A DNA stretch of 26,457 nt from DASWHK01 sp036398215 (GCA_036398215.1 DASWHK010000218.1:1-26457); one strand, 5' to 3'. Shown: positions 5,828 through 15,191, counted from the first letter of the stretch. The notes: generated by a model from the sequence alone, not told the origin. A program made the numbers and translations.

Positions 5828-8242
5828 GTGGAAGCGGCTTCCGGGCTCATCAAGCACAACCCCGCGTTCTTGTCCTCCGATGAGATGCGACGGGCGTTCG
5901 TCGTTCGCGAGGCCGAGCGGCAGATCCTCCTTCAAGTCATTCGGGAGAACAACGGGCCGGTCAACCAGCACGTCCTCATCATCGCGCTCCGCGGCATGGG
6001 GAAGACGATGCTCGCTCGGCGCATCGCCCTCGACGTCACCAGCGACGGGCAACTTGGCGGGGACTGGCATCCCCTGGTCCTCTCCGAGGAGTGCTACGAC
6101 ATCGCGACCGCCGGGGACCTCTGGGTCCGCGTTCTGGGCGAGGCCGCTCGAGCTGCCAGCGCTCCGAATCGATGGTCCGACGCCTACGACCGCCTACGGC
6201 GAGAGAGAGACCCGGTACGCCTTCGGGAGCAGGCGCTGGCGCGCTTGCGGGAGTTCGCCGAGGAGGCAGGAAAGCGGCTGCTCGTGGTCGTCGAGAACCT
6301 GAACCTCGTCTTCACGGAGCAAGCGAGCGACGACACCGGTTGGGAGGTCCGCGACACCCTTCTGAACGACCCGACGATCATGCTGCTCGCCACCGCCACG
6401 AGCAGGTTCGATGAGATCGACCGCCCCGGACGGGCGCTCTATGACCTCTTCCGCGTGGTCCGGCTCGAGCCCCTGAATACCGCCGACTGCCAGGCCCTCT
6501 GGAAGGCGGTGAACGGCGAGGTCCTGACTTCGGAGAGGATTCGACCGCTTGAGATCCTCACCGGTGGGAATCCGCGACTTCTCGCGATCCTGGCGGAGTT
6601 CTCCGCCGGCCGGTCCTTCCGCGAGATCACTCAGAGCTTCGCCGCCCTCATCGATGAGTACACGACCTACTTCAAGGCCAACATCGAGTCGCTCCCCGCC
6701 CAGGAGCGCCGGGTCTTCGTCACGCTCGCGGACATCTGGGACCCCGCAGAGGCGCGCCGGGTCGCGGCGCTCGCCCGGTTGGGCGTCAACAAGACCAGCG
6801 CGTACCTGAAGCGTCTCGTCGACCGAGGGGCGGTCACCGCGGAGCGGACCGGCCGGAAGGCCTTCTATCAGGTCGCCGAACGGCTCCTCAATCTCTACTA
6901 CCTGATGCGCCAGAGCTCGGCGGCCTCGGAGCGAGCGCGGGCCGTCGTCGAGTTCATGGTGCGGTTCTACGGGACCGAGCAGACCGTGCGCCGCATCACG
7001 GCGGAAGCCGTCGAGCTTCCCGCGCCCGAGCGTGAATACCACAACGTCGCAATCCGGTACCTCTTTTCCCGAAGCGAAGGAGAAGTGACCGCCCGCGATC
7101 GACTGCTCGCGGCGTTCGACAAGCGCTACTGGGCCCTGCCGGAGGCCGCCGCCCTTCTCGTGGCGGAGCCAACGGCAGAGGGCCAGCGTCCCTCCGAAGC
7201 TGCAACGGACACGTGTGGAGCGGCCGAAGAAGGTCTTGCCGCTGCGTTGGAGCTCCTCAAATCCGAGAGGCCGACCGAGGCCCTGGGCCAGCTGGATCAT
7301 TTGATCGCCGACCTAGGATGTCCCGAGGAGGCTCCGGTCGCCGGGCATCTGGCATGCGCTTTCCTCGCTAGAGGCGTGACGTTGGAGAGATTGGGTGGTT
7401 TAGAGGAGGCGGTCGCCAGCTACGACGAAGCCGTGGCGCTATTGGGGGAGCATGAGGAGGTCCTTTGGGCGGCAGTGAGCACCTCCCTGGCGCTCTTCTC
7501 GAAGGGGGTCCTTCTGGGGGATCTGGGTCGTTCCGAGGAGGCGATCGCCGTCTACGACGAGGTCGTGGAGCGATTTGGGGAGCGGGAGGAAATCACCCTG
7601 TCGGAGCAGGTCGCCCGGGCGCTTTCCAACAAGGGGTTCCGACTGAAAAAACTGGGTCGTTATGAGGAGGAGCTCGCCGTCTACGACGAGGTCGTGCGGC
7701 GATTCGGGGAACGGAAAGAGATCCCGCTGGCCGCGCACGTTGCCTGGGCGCTCGTCGACAAGGGGCTCGGGCTGGGCGAACTGGGTCGTTCCGAAGAGGC
7801 GATCGCCGTCAGCGACGAGGTCCTTGAACGAGTCGGGGAACGGGACGAGGACCACCTGGACGAGCAAGTCGGCTGGGCTCTCGTCCACAAAGGATTCCTA
7901 GCCGCCAAACTTGGGCGGCTTAGAGAGTCCGTCGATTGCATTGTGGCAGCCCTGCCGCGGCAGTCGGTCCTGGAGAAGCACCAAGAGAGACTTGTGTCGT
8001 TGCTCATCGGTCTCGCGGGCGAGGGCTTGGACGGCGAGATCCTCGAGGCCATTGAGTCGTCGCCGGCGGCGAAGCGTCTGGAGCCCCTCATTGCGGCTCT
8101 CCGCATTCATCGGGGGGAGCAGGTCCGCGGGCCGGAAGAGGTGATGAAGGTTGCGGGCGATATCGCGAAGAGAATCGCGGAGATCAGCGTCGAGCGCCGG
8201 GGCACGGAGGGTTCTTCGGCACCCGCCGTCGATGACAAGTGA
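5828..8242 (+). CDS. STAND-like ATPase with C-terminal tetratricopeptide repeats
   Basis: The product is 804 residues. The ATPase module carries Walker A RGMGKT (55-60) and a Walker B-like strand LLVVVEN (151-157), where the usual acidic pair is Glu-Asn. A GGNPRLL motif follows at 246-252, as in PF01637-type ATPases. A winged-helix-like segment (about 290-352) ends in LLNLYYLMR. A linker leads to at least five TPR-like units (about 505-715), four of them spaced exactly 43 residues apart. The C-terminal 90 residues are not assigned. It starts at GTG, three bases after the upstream ATPase stop, so the two are almost certainly co-translated. The TPRs probably bind a partner or trigger while the ATPase acts as the switch; no toxic effector domain is visible. 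Confidence 0.85.
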   Translation: MEAASGLIKHNPAFLSSDEMRRAFVVREAERQILLQVIRENNGPVNQHVLIIALRGMGKTMLARRIALDVTSDGQLGGDWHPLVLSEECYDIATAGDLWVRVLGEAARAASAPNRWSDAYDRLRRERDPVRLREQALARLREFAEEAGKRLLVVVENLNLVFTEQASDDTGWEVRDTLLNDPTIMLLATATSRFDEIDRPGRALYDLFRVVRLEPLNTADCQALWKAVNGEVLTSERIRPLEILTGGNPRLLAILAEFSAGRSFREITQSFAALIDEYTTYFKANIESLPAQERRVFVTLADIWDPAEARRVAALARLGVNKTSAYLKRLVDRGAVTAERTGRKAFYQVAERLLNLYYLMRQSSAASERARAVVEFMVRFYGTEQTVRRITAEAVELPAPEREYHNVAIRYLFSRSEGEVTARDRLLAAFDKRYWALPEAAALLVAEPTAEGQRPSEAATDTCGAAEEGLAAALELLKSERPTEALGQLDHLIADLGCPEEAPVAGHLACAFLARGVTLERLGGLEEAVASYDEAVALLGEHEEVLWAAVSTSLALFSKGVLLGDLGRSEEAIAVYDEVVERFGEREEITLSEQVARALSNKGFRLKKLGRYEEELAVYDEVVRRFGERKEIPLAAHVAWALVDKGLGLGELGRSEEAIAVSDEVLERVGERDEDHLDEQVGWALVHKGFLAAKLGRLRESVDCIVAALPRQSVLEKHQERLVSLLIGLAGEGLDGEILEAIESSPAAKRLEPLIAALRIHRGEQVRGPEEVMKVAGDIAKRIAEISVERRGTEGSSAPAVDDK

Positions 8243-8320
8243 CGGGTCGAGCAAGCGTCGCGTGGCCTGCGGCCGAGACCGATCGCCCTGCCGGCCGCTA
8301 CGCCGGCGCCGCCGCTGGCC

Positions 8321-9355
8321 CTACTCCGCCTTCGACACCAGCGCCAGCCAGGCGAGCTGCGGCCGGCCCTCGGGCTTGAGCGGCAGCAGCCGCACGCGGC
8401 GATGATCGACAGTCAACACCGTCTCGACCGACTCGTCCATGTCCTGCACCTGCTCCTCGGCGGCGCGGCGCACGGCTTCCGACATCGCCGGATCGAGCGT
8501 CGAGTCGAGGATCTCGCCGCTGGGGCTGAACAGGACGGCGGGCTCGGGGAGCAGCTTCAGCAGGCACCGCACCAGGCCGCGCTCGTGCGCCCGGCGGCCG
8601 GCCAGCTCGGCCTCGAGCATCTGGTAGCGGTCGAGCACGCGGTTGAGCTGGCGCCCGGCGAGGCCGAGCTCGTCGACGTGGCGGTCGTCGAGGCGGCGGC
8701 CGAGGTCGCCGGCCGAGATCGCCTCCGAGACCTCGCCGACCTCCTCGAGCCGCGCCAGCACATGGCGACGCATCGACGCCGACAGCGGCGCCAGCGACAG
8801 CAGCGCCAGCGCCACCAGCAGCGCGTGCAGGGCGGCATTGGCGGTGGCTGCCTGGCGCGCCTCGGCGTCCGCCCGCTCCATCGCCTCGTGGTTGACGTCG
8901 ATCAGCTCGCGAACGCTCTGCTTGAGCTCGGCGAAGCGCGGCAGGGCCCGGGCGTCGTAGTCGCGCAAACGCTCGGCGGCGGGCGCGGCGACGATCTCGT
9001 CGCGGACCGTTCGGTAAGCGGCGAAGCGCTCCTCGATGCGCGCGATGACGTCGCCCTCCGACTCGATCGTGAGGTTGGAGCCCGCCGCATCGAGGGCGGC
9101 GAGAAACGCCTCGTCGGCGGCGCCGAGGGCCGGCCTTGCATCCCGATCGAGGAACAGCGCCAGCACGGCGCGCTCCTGGCGCTCGAGGTTCTCGAGCATC
9201 TCGATGCCCGCCTGCACGCTGCGCAGGTTCTCGCCGAGGACGCGGCCGATCGTGCCGCCGAGCTGATTGAACCCGACCGCCGCGCCGGCGGCGCCGACCA
9301 GAAGAAGCGTGGCGAGGTATCCGTAGCCGAAAAGGATGCGGGTGCTGAGACGCAC
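8321..9355 (-). CDS. HAMP-PAS membrane sensor-like protein without a kinase domain
   Basis: The product is 344 residues. TM1 spans about 10-30, an extracytoplasmic helical region of about 140 residues follows, then TM2 at about 174-192. A HAMP domain (about 195-245, with the DLGRRLDDR segment) leads to a PAS-like domain (about 262-342) containing LPEPAVLFSPSGEIL. This is the sensor half of a KinB/NtrY-like histidine kinase, but it ends without a histidine phosphotransfer or ATPase domain. It starts at a GTG one base after the stop of the TrkA-like gene, with a GAGGT upstream, so it is the third gene of the potassium operon. It may sense ionic conditions and modulate the transporter directly, or signal to a separate kinase. 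The C-terminus looks natural because the PAS fold is complete. Confidence 0.78.
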   Translation of the reverse strand: MRLSTRILFGYGYLATLLLVGAAGAAVGFNQLGGTIGRVLGENLRSVQAGIEMLENLERQERAVLALFLDRDARPALGAADEAFLAALDAAGSNLTIESEGDVIARIEERFAAYRTVRDEIVAAPAAERLRDYDARALPRFAELKQSVRELIDVNHEAMERADAEARQAATANAALHALLVALALLSLAPLSASMRRHVLARLEEVGEVSEAISAGDLGRRLDDRHVDELGLAGRQLNRVLDRYQMLEAELAGRRAHERGLVRCLLKLLPEPAVLFSPSGEILDSTLDPAMSEAVRRAAEEQVQDMDESVETVLTVDHRRVRLLPLKPEGRPQLAWLALVSKAE

Positions 9356-9356
9356 G

Positions 9357-10013
9357 TCAGGTGACCTCTGCCAGCCGCCGCACCGCCTCGTCGGGGCCGA
9401 TGACCACGAGGATGTCGTTCTCCCGCAGGGTCTCCTGGCCGGTCTCGACCGCGATGATCTCGCCGCCGCGCCGGATCGCCAGCACGGTGACGTCGTACTG
9501 CCGCCGGACGTCGAGCTCGAGGATCGACTTGTCGATGAAGCTGGCCGGCAGCTCGACCTCGGCGAGCGAGGCGTCGGACGACAGCTCGTAGCGTTTCAGG
9601 ACGCTGGGCTCGGAGAGCTGCCGGGCGAGGCGCCTGCCCACTTCCTCCTCGGGGTTGACCACCGTATGGGCGCCGACGGCCACCAGCACCCGCGCGTGCA
9701 GCGGCGACAGCGAGCGGGCGATGATGCGCGGCACGCCGAGCTGGCGGAGCAGGGCGGTGGCCAGGATCGAGGCCTGCATCGAGTCCATGCCGATGGCGAC
9801 GATCGCGGTGCCCATGCGGTCGACGTGGAGCTCGCGCAGTGCCGTCTCGTCGGTGGCGTCGGCGGCCACTACCGATTCCAGATCTACGGCGAGCTCGGCG
9901 ACCACCGCCTCGTCGGGATCGATGGCCAGCACCGAGTGGCCGGCGCGCGACAGGTGGATCGCCAGACTGGTGCCGAAGCGGCCCATGCCAATGATGACGA
10001 ACTCGGAGATCAC
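9357..10013 (-). CDS. trkA: TrkA/KtrA-family potassium uptake regulatory subunit
   Basis: The product is 218 residues with one RCK_N domain (nucleotide motif GMGRFG at 9-14, acidic end of the second strand at D32) and one RCK_C domain. This is the length of single-RCK KtrA proteins rather than the double-length E. coli TrkA. Such subunits form a cytosolic ring that gates a TrkH/KtrB channel in response to ATP/ADP or NAD(H). The start is a GTG preceded by GGAGG five bases upstream. It lies 17 bp after the channel gene and one base before the HAMP-PAS gene, so all three are probably one transcript. Confidence 0.93.
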   Translation of the reverse strand: MISEFVIIGMGRFGTSLAIHLSRAGHSVLAIDPDEAVVAELAVDLESVVAADATDETALRELHVDRMGTAIVAIGMDSMQASILATALLRQLGVPRIIARSLSPLHARVLVAVGAHTVVNPEEEVGRRLARQLSEPSVLKRYELSSDASLAEVELPASFIDKSILELDVRRQYDVTVLAIRRGGEIIAVETGQETLRENDILVVIGPDEAVRRLAEVT

Positions 10014-10030
10014 TGCGGCCTCCTATCTGT

Positions 10031-11992
10031 CTAGCCGACCATGAGCCGCGCCTCCGGATACCTTACTCGGCTCGGATAGTCCCTGGCGAGCAACAGGGTG
10101 ATGGCGAGCGGGCCGACGCGGCCGACGAGCATCACCAGGACAACGACGACCTTGCCGAAGACGTCGAGGCGCGCCGTGGCGCCCAGCGACAGCCCCACGG
10201 TCCCGAAAGCGCTGAATGCCTCGAACAGCAGCTCCTCGAAGGGCATCGTCTGGCTGGCCATCAGCAGCAAGGCGCCGGACAGCACGATGATCGCCGAGGC
10301 GACGGCGATCGAAGCGCTCTGGTGGACGACCTGCGAGGAGATCGAGCGCCCCCGGATCAGCACCCGCGGGCGGCTGCGCACGAACGCCGGGATCGCCGCG
10401 AACAGCACCACGGCGGTGGTCGTCTTGATGCCGCCGCCGGTGCCGCCGGGCGAGGCGCCGATGAACATGAAGGCCATCATCCACAGGACCGTGACCGGGC
10501 GGATGTTCTCGAAGGACACCGAGTTGAAGCCGGCCGTCCGCAGCGTGACGCTCTGAAAGAGGGCGTTGGTGAGCTTGTCGACCACCGACAGGCCACCCAG
10601 CGAGGCGTTCCACTCGCCGAGCAGCAAGCCGGCGGTGCCCGCCACGACCAGGACCGCCGAGGCGAACAGGACGATCCGCGACTGCACCGCCAGGCGGTGG
10701 ACGCGTCGCTCGCGCAGCCCCTCCCAGAGAAAGCCCATCACCGCGAAGCCGAGGCCGCCGAGGGTGATCAGCGCCGCCATCAGCAACAGCGGCAGCGGCT
10801 GGCTCTGGAACATGACCAGCGAGTCGGCATGGAGGGCGAATCCGGCGTTGCAGAACGCCGAGATCGCGTAGAAGACCCCGTTCCAGACGGCGAGGCCGGC
10901 ATCGTATCCATTGAGCGCGTAGGCGACGGTCATGCCGGCGGCGCCGACCGCCTCGATCGCCAGGGTCACCTTGACGATGAAGGTGATCAGCCGGTAGGCG
11001 GCGCCGGGCGTTTCGATGTCGAGGACGTCGCCGAGCGCCCTTTCGCCGCGCAGGCCGAGGCCGCGGCCGAGCAGCAAGGCGGCGAACGTCGACAGCACCA
11101 TGATGTTCAGGCCCCCGACCTGGAGCAGCAGCAGGATGATCGCCTGGCCGAACCTCGAGAAGTCGGCCGCCGTATCCAGCACGATCAGGCCGGTGACGCA
11201 GCTGGCGCTGGTGGCTGTGAACAGCGCGTCGATCAGGCCGATCGAGCGGCCGCTCGCCGAGGCCGCCGGGAACGAGAGCAGCAGCGTCCCGACGAGGGTC
11301 AGCGCCACGAACGACGACGTCACCAGGGCCGCCGGCCGCTCGTAGAGGCCCTGCATCAGGTCTCGCGCGAGCGGTGCGTGACGCGTGATCAGCGCCAGCA
11401 ACGCGAGCTGTGAGAACACCAGGATCGCCAGGCCCAGCCGCGGGCTGGCGAGGGCGACGACGCCGGCGAGCGCCAGCGCGACGGTGGCCCAGGCCAGCAG
11501 GTCGCGCTCGCGCAGCCGCGGCAGCAACAGCCGATAGGCGCTGCCGATCGCCATCACCGAGAAGAGCGCGCAGGTCACGAAGGCCGGGACGCGGCGTTCG
11601 AAACCATAGCCGACGGCGCAGATGCTGGCCACCAGCGAGACCATCAGCAGGTGGCGGACCGCCGGGCCGTGCGTCGCGAACCAGGTCTCGGTCGCGTCTG
11701 CGGCGGCGACATGGGCGCCGATCCGGGACCTCGGCTCGGCGTCGAAGAGGATGCACCCGAAGCCGTACAAGCCCCACGCGATGACCGCCCCCGAGACCAG
11801 GGGATCGGCCACCATCGGCCACACGAAGGCGCCGACGATCAGGACCAGGGTGAACAGGCCTAGCGAGCGAGCCTGCCGCGACCCCGAAAGCGCGAGCGCG
11901 CCAACCGCCAGCGCCAGCACCACGACCACGGCGCTGAACAGCGCGCCGAGGAGCGTGACGTCCAGCCCGGCGCCGAAGTAGCCCTCGGGCAT
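10031..11992 (-). CDS. trkH: TrkH/KtrB-family potassium channel subunit with an N-terminal membrane extension
   Basis: The product is a 653-residue polytopic membrane protein. The C-terminal 450 residues hold the four selectivity-filter loops of the TrkH/KtrB/HKT family: SCVTGL, SAFCNAGF, LRTAGFN and FGTVGLS. Conserved SPGGTGGGIKTTT lies in the segment between loops three and four. The first 200 residues add several hydrophobic helices not present in standard TrkH. The start is uncertain. ATG at 11992 is the first ATG, but the frame stays open upstream with hydrophobic, sensible residues and no ATG or GTG, and no good Shine-Dalgarno is seen. It is followed by its RCK partner. A coupled sensor-like gene ends the operon. 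Confidence 0.92.
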   Translation of the reverse strand: MPEGYFGAGLDVTLLGALFSAVVVVLALAVGALALSGSRQARSLGLFTLVLIVGAFVWPMVADPLVSGAVIAWGLYGFGCILFDAEPRSRIGAHVAAADATETWFATHGPAVRHLLMVSLVASICAVGYGFERRVPAFVTCALFSVMAIGSAYRLLLPRLRERDLLAWATVALALAGVVALASPRLGLAILVFSQLALLALITRHAPLARDLMQGLYERPAALVTSSFVALTLVGTLLLSFPAASASGRSIGLIDALFTATSASCVTGLIVLDTAADFSRFGQAIILLLLQVGGLNIMVLSTFAALLLGRGLGLRGERALGDVLDIETPGAAYRLITFIVKVTLAIEAVGAAGMTVAYALNGYDAGLAVWNGVFYAISAFCNAGFALHADSLVMFQSQPLPLLLMAALITLGGLGFAVMGFLWEGLRERRVHRLAVQSRIVLFASAVLVVAGTAGLLLGEWNASLGGLSVVDKLTNALFQSVTLRTAGFNSVSFENIRPVTVLWMMAFMFIGASPGGTGGGIKTTTAVVLFAAIPAFVRSRPRVLIRGRSISSQVVHQSASIAVASAIIVLSGALLLMASQTMPFEELLFEAFSAFGTVGLSLGATARLDVFGKVVVVLVMLVGRVGPLAITLLLARDYPSRVRYPEARLMVG

Positions 11993-12125
11993 GTCGACGG
12001 CGAGCTGCCCGAGGACGCCGACGACGGCGGCGCCGAGGGTGCGCGCCGCCCACAGATAGCGGGTGGCGATCGGGCCGCGCCGCCGCGGCCCTAGCCCCGG
12101 AGCGGGCCGCCGCCAGCCGATCCCC

Positions 12126-15100
12126 CTATGGCTCTTGCTGGCGATACAGGCCGCTGCCTTTCTTGAGGAACGGCACGCCGTCGGTCATCCACGGCGGCGC
12201 CGGCTCGCCCTTCAGGTAGTGGTCGAAGAACTGCTTCATCCGCACCTGGAAGTCCTTCTGGTTGGCGCGGTTTCCCAGGTGGTGCCCCTCGCCCGGGTAC
12301 GACAGCAGGATGACCTCTTTGCCCAGGCGGCGGGCGGCATTGTAGTACTCCAGCCCCTGGTGCCAGTCCACCGATCCGTCGTCGGTGCCGTGCAGGATCA
12401 GGAACGGCGTCGTGATGTTCTCGGCCTGGTGCACCGGCGACTGGCTCATGTACAGCTCCCAGTCGTCGTAGGGGGTGACGCCCATGCGCACCTGGCCGCG
12501 CTCGGTGATGCCCTGCTGGACGTTGCCGGAGCTCTTGTAGAGCTCGTTGTAGAAGCTGGTCAGGTTGGTGACCGGGGCGCCGGTGACCACCGCCGCGAAG
12601 ATGTCGGTTTGCGTGAGCACGAACGACGACTGGTAGCCGCCCCAGCTATGCCCCTGCAGGCCGATGCGGGCGGGATCGGCGTAGCCGAGCTCGATCACCT
12701 TCTGCACGGCGCTGGTCAGGTCGTCGAGCGCCGAGGAGCCCGGCCGTCCGATGGTGTAGACGACGTCGGGACGCAGCACCAGGTAGCCGTTGCTCGTATA
12801 GGTGGAGAAGTGCGGCCGGTCGTCGTAGGCCGGCATCGAGTAGCCGTGGTGGTTTTGTGACATCAGCTCGTAGAAGTAGACGAGCATCGGGTACCTCTCG
12901 CCGGCCTGGTAGCCGGCCGGCAGCGACAGCGTCGCCTGCAGCTCGTTGCCGCGCTCGTCGGTGTAGTCGATCAGCACCGCCCCCGGCGACCAGGCGTACT
13001 CGGCCTGCTGGGGGTTGGCGTCGGTGATCCTACGGGCGTTGGCGAAGCCTTCGGCCGAGAGCTCCTCGCCGACCCAGTAGTCCGGGAACTCGACGAACGT
13101 CTCCTGGGTGAAGAGGATCCGCTCGGCCTTCTCCGCCTGGCGCAGCGTGCCGATGTCCTTGTCGGCAAAGACCAGCGGCTGGGGCTCCTCGCCGAATTGC
13201 ACCCTCCAGTAGCCGGACTTCTTGGTGCGGTCGCCGTAGGCCGACAGCAGGAGGGGTTCGCTGATGTCGATGGTGTCCGCGCCGGTGCCGCCGCCGAAGC
13301 CTCCGCGGCCGCCGCCTCCCTCGAGGTCGACGTGGCGAAAGCGAATCCGCTGGCGGTCGCCGATCCCGCGGGTGAGGTTGATCGGCACGCCGTCGGCCGT
13401 GCTGGCGCCGTCGCCACCGTCATCTCCATTTCCCGCATCGCCGGCGTCCGGGAGCGGCAGCGCCCAGATGTCGTAGCGATGGTCGAGCAGCACCCACTCG
13501 CCATCCTCGCTCCAGCCGGCCAGGCCGTAGGCGGGCAGCTCGTAGGGGTGATCGTCCTGCCGGTCGACGAAGTCGACGCCGGCTAACGCCGTCAGGTCGG
13601 TCACCTGCCCCGATTCGAGGCTTTCGACGAGGACCTTTTCGTCGCGCATGTAGAGGTACCAGCGGCCGTCCGGCGACAGCCCCATCGGCCGGCCGAGGCC
13701 CTCGACGATCAGCTCGCGATCTCCGGTGGACGTGTCGACCTTGTAATAGTCGGCGCGGCTGCCGCCCCAGGTGACGTCGTAGCGGTAGGGCTTATCGAAG
13801 CGGCCGACCCCGAAGCTGCCGTCCTCGGCGAGCGTGATCGAGGGCATCGCCTCGTCGGTGAGGCGCACGAAGCGGGGGCCGTCGAGATGAACGACGCCGT
13901 TATATGTCGCCCGCCGGTCGCGCTCGGCGCGCACCTGCTGCACCGACTGCACGCGCTCGTCCTTCCAGTGCCAGACGTCGACGTTGGCGACCTCCTCGTC
14001 GTCCTCCTCCCCCTCGCCCTCTCCCTGCTCCTGCTCTCCCTGCCCCTCTTCCTCTCCCCGCCCCTCCTGCTCTTCTTGCCCCTCGGCGGCCTCCTGCTCC
14101 TTGATGCCCAGGAAGATGCGGGCGCCGTCCTCGCTCCAGTCCAGCGAGGCCAGCTCGCTGAGCACCATGCCGGCGGGGAAATCGGCGTCCGCCGAGGGAT
14201 CGTAGGAGCGCTGGCGATAGCCGTCGCCCTCGCGGACGAAGGCGAGCAGCATGTTGCGCCGCTGCGCCTCGCCCTCCGTCTTATCGCCGCGCAGCACGGC
14301 GACGCCGGTGCCGTCGTCGTCCCAGGCGAGCTGCGCGTAGCGGTCGGTGGAGGTATCGAGCGGCCGCAGCATCCCGGTGCCGAGCTGCAGCGCGTACAGC
14401 CCGTTGCCGGTGCCGCCGGCGGCGTCGACCGTGTAGGCGAGCACGTCGCTCGGCTCGTTGAACGCCAGCTCGTCGACATTGCCGATGTTCTGCACCAGGC
14501 CGGAGGAAAGGTCGCGGAGCATCAGGTCGGTGCCCTCGTGCTCGGCGTCGTTGTCGGCTTTGCGCCGCTTGACGGCCAAGAAGCGGCCGTCGTCGGAAAA
14601 GCGCAGGCTGTCGGCCGCCGGCACCGAGAACGTCTCGCCGCTCGACAGGTCGATCAGCCGCGCCTCACGCGCCGAGGCCTGCCCCGCGCCGCGCCCGCCG
14701 CCCTGGCCGCGCCCGCCGCCCTGGCCGCCCCGGCCGCCGCCCCTGCGGGCCCCCTCCGGCGGGTTCACCATGAAGGCGACCCAGCGGGAGTCGTCGGAGA
14801 ACTCCGGCCCCGAGCCGCGCTCGATCTCGTGGACGGCATCGCCATCGAGGTTGCGGATGTAGAGGGTCCCGTCGCCATCCAGCGGCTCGTAGGAGTAGGC
14901 CATCCAGACGCCGTCGGGCGACAATGCCACGTTGTTGATCCGGCTCCAGCGCGGGTAGTCCGCCAGCTCGAGGACCTTCTGGCCCGTGGCCTGTGCGGCC
15001 GCCGATTGTTGCGGCTCTGCGAGCCCGATGGCCTGGAGCGCCTCGCCCATCGCCGCGCTTTGCGCGGCCGCCGGCTGCTGGGCGATGCCCGGCAACGGCG

Positions 15101-15191
15101 CCGCCAGAGTGGCCACCAGCGCCACGGCCACGAGGACGAAGAGGGGGATCAGGAGCTGAATGCGGGGCTGCAGCCGTGGGCGTCGGGGCAT
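12126..15191 (-). CDS. secreted S9-family (prolyl oligopeptidase) peptidase
   Basis: The product is 1021 residues. An N-terminal signal peptide is followed by a TolB/PD40-type beta-propeller over roughly residues 60-750. The C-terminal alpha/beta-hydrolase has nucleophile S849 in GHSWGGY, acid D938 in HGTDDGS and base H970 in YPGEGHH. This is the architecture of exported S9 oligopeptidases that trim peptides. Two low-complexity insertions interrupt the propeller: a Gly/Arg/Gln-rich run near 142-167 and a Glu/Gly/Gln-rich run near 364-402. ATG at 15191 is chosen because the signal peptide begins there and a GGAGA lies upstream. The gene is divergent from the phospholipase D-like gene, and the potassium operon follows 133 bp downstream on the same strand. 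Confidence 0.93.
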   Translation of the reverse strand: MPRRPRLQPRIQLLIPLFVLVAVALVATLAAPLPGIAQQPAAAQSAAMGEALQAIGLAEPQQSAAAQATGQKVLELADYPRWSRINNVALSPDGVWMAYSYEPLDGDGTLYIRNLDGDAVHEIERGSGPEFSDDSRWVAFMVNPPEGARRGGGRGGQGGGRGQGGGRGAGQASAREARLIDLSSGETFSVPAADSLRFSDDGRFLAVKRRKADNDAEHEGTDLMLRDLSSGLVQNIGNVDELAFNEPSDVLAYTVDAAGGTGNGLYALQLGTGMLRPLDTSTDRYAQLAWDDDGTGVAVLRGDKTEGEAQRRNMLLAFVREGDGYRQRSYDPSADADFPAGMVLSELASLDWSEDGARIFLGIKEQEAAEGQEEQEGRGEEEGQGEQEQGEGEGEEDDEEVANVDVWHWKDERVQSVQQVRAERDRRATYNGVVHLDGPRFVRLTDEAMPSITLAEDGSFGVGRFDKPYRYDVTWGGSRADYYKVDTSTGDRELIVEGLGRPMGLSPDGRWYLYMRDEKVLVESLESGQVTDLTALAGVDFVDRQDDHPYELPAYGLAGWSEDGEWVLLDHRYDIWALPLPDAGDAGNGDDGGDGASTADGVPINLTRGIGDRQRIRFRHVDLEGGGGRGGFGGGTGADTIDISEPLLLSAYGDRTKKSGYWRVQFGEEPQPLVFADKDIGTLRQAEKAERILFTQETFVEFPDYWVGEELSAEGFANARRITDANPQQAEYAWSPGAVLIDYTDERGNELQATLSLPAGYQAGERYPMLVYFYELMSQNHHGYSMPAYDDRPHFSTYTSNGYLVLRPDVVYTIGRPGSSALDDLTSAVQKVIELGYADPARIGLQGHSWGGYQSSFVLTQTDIFAAVVTGAPVTNLTSFYNELYKSSGNVQQGITERGQVRMGVTPYDDWELYMSQSPVHQAENITTPFLILHGTDDGSVDWHQGLEYYNAARRLGKEVILLSYPGEGHHLGNRANQKDFQVRMKQFFDHYLKGEPAPPWMTDGVPFLKKGSGLYRQQEP

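Noticed and set aside
8243..8320. Terminator between the TPR ATPase and the HAMP-PAS gene
   Set aside because: A GCCGGC-N6-GCCGGC hairpin is present but no U-run follows, and such GC palindromes are common here.
10023..12053. 676-residue minus-strand frame overlapping the TrkH-like gene
   Set aside because: It is an Arg/Pro/Gly-rich alternative frame of the same strand; the TrkH pore motifs are in the other frame.
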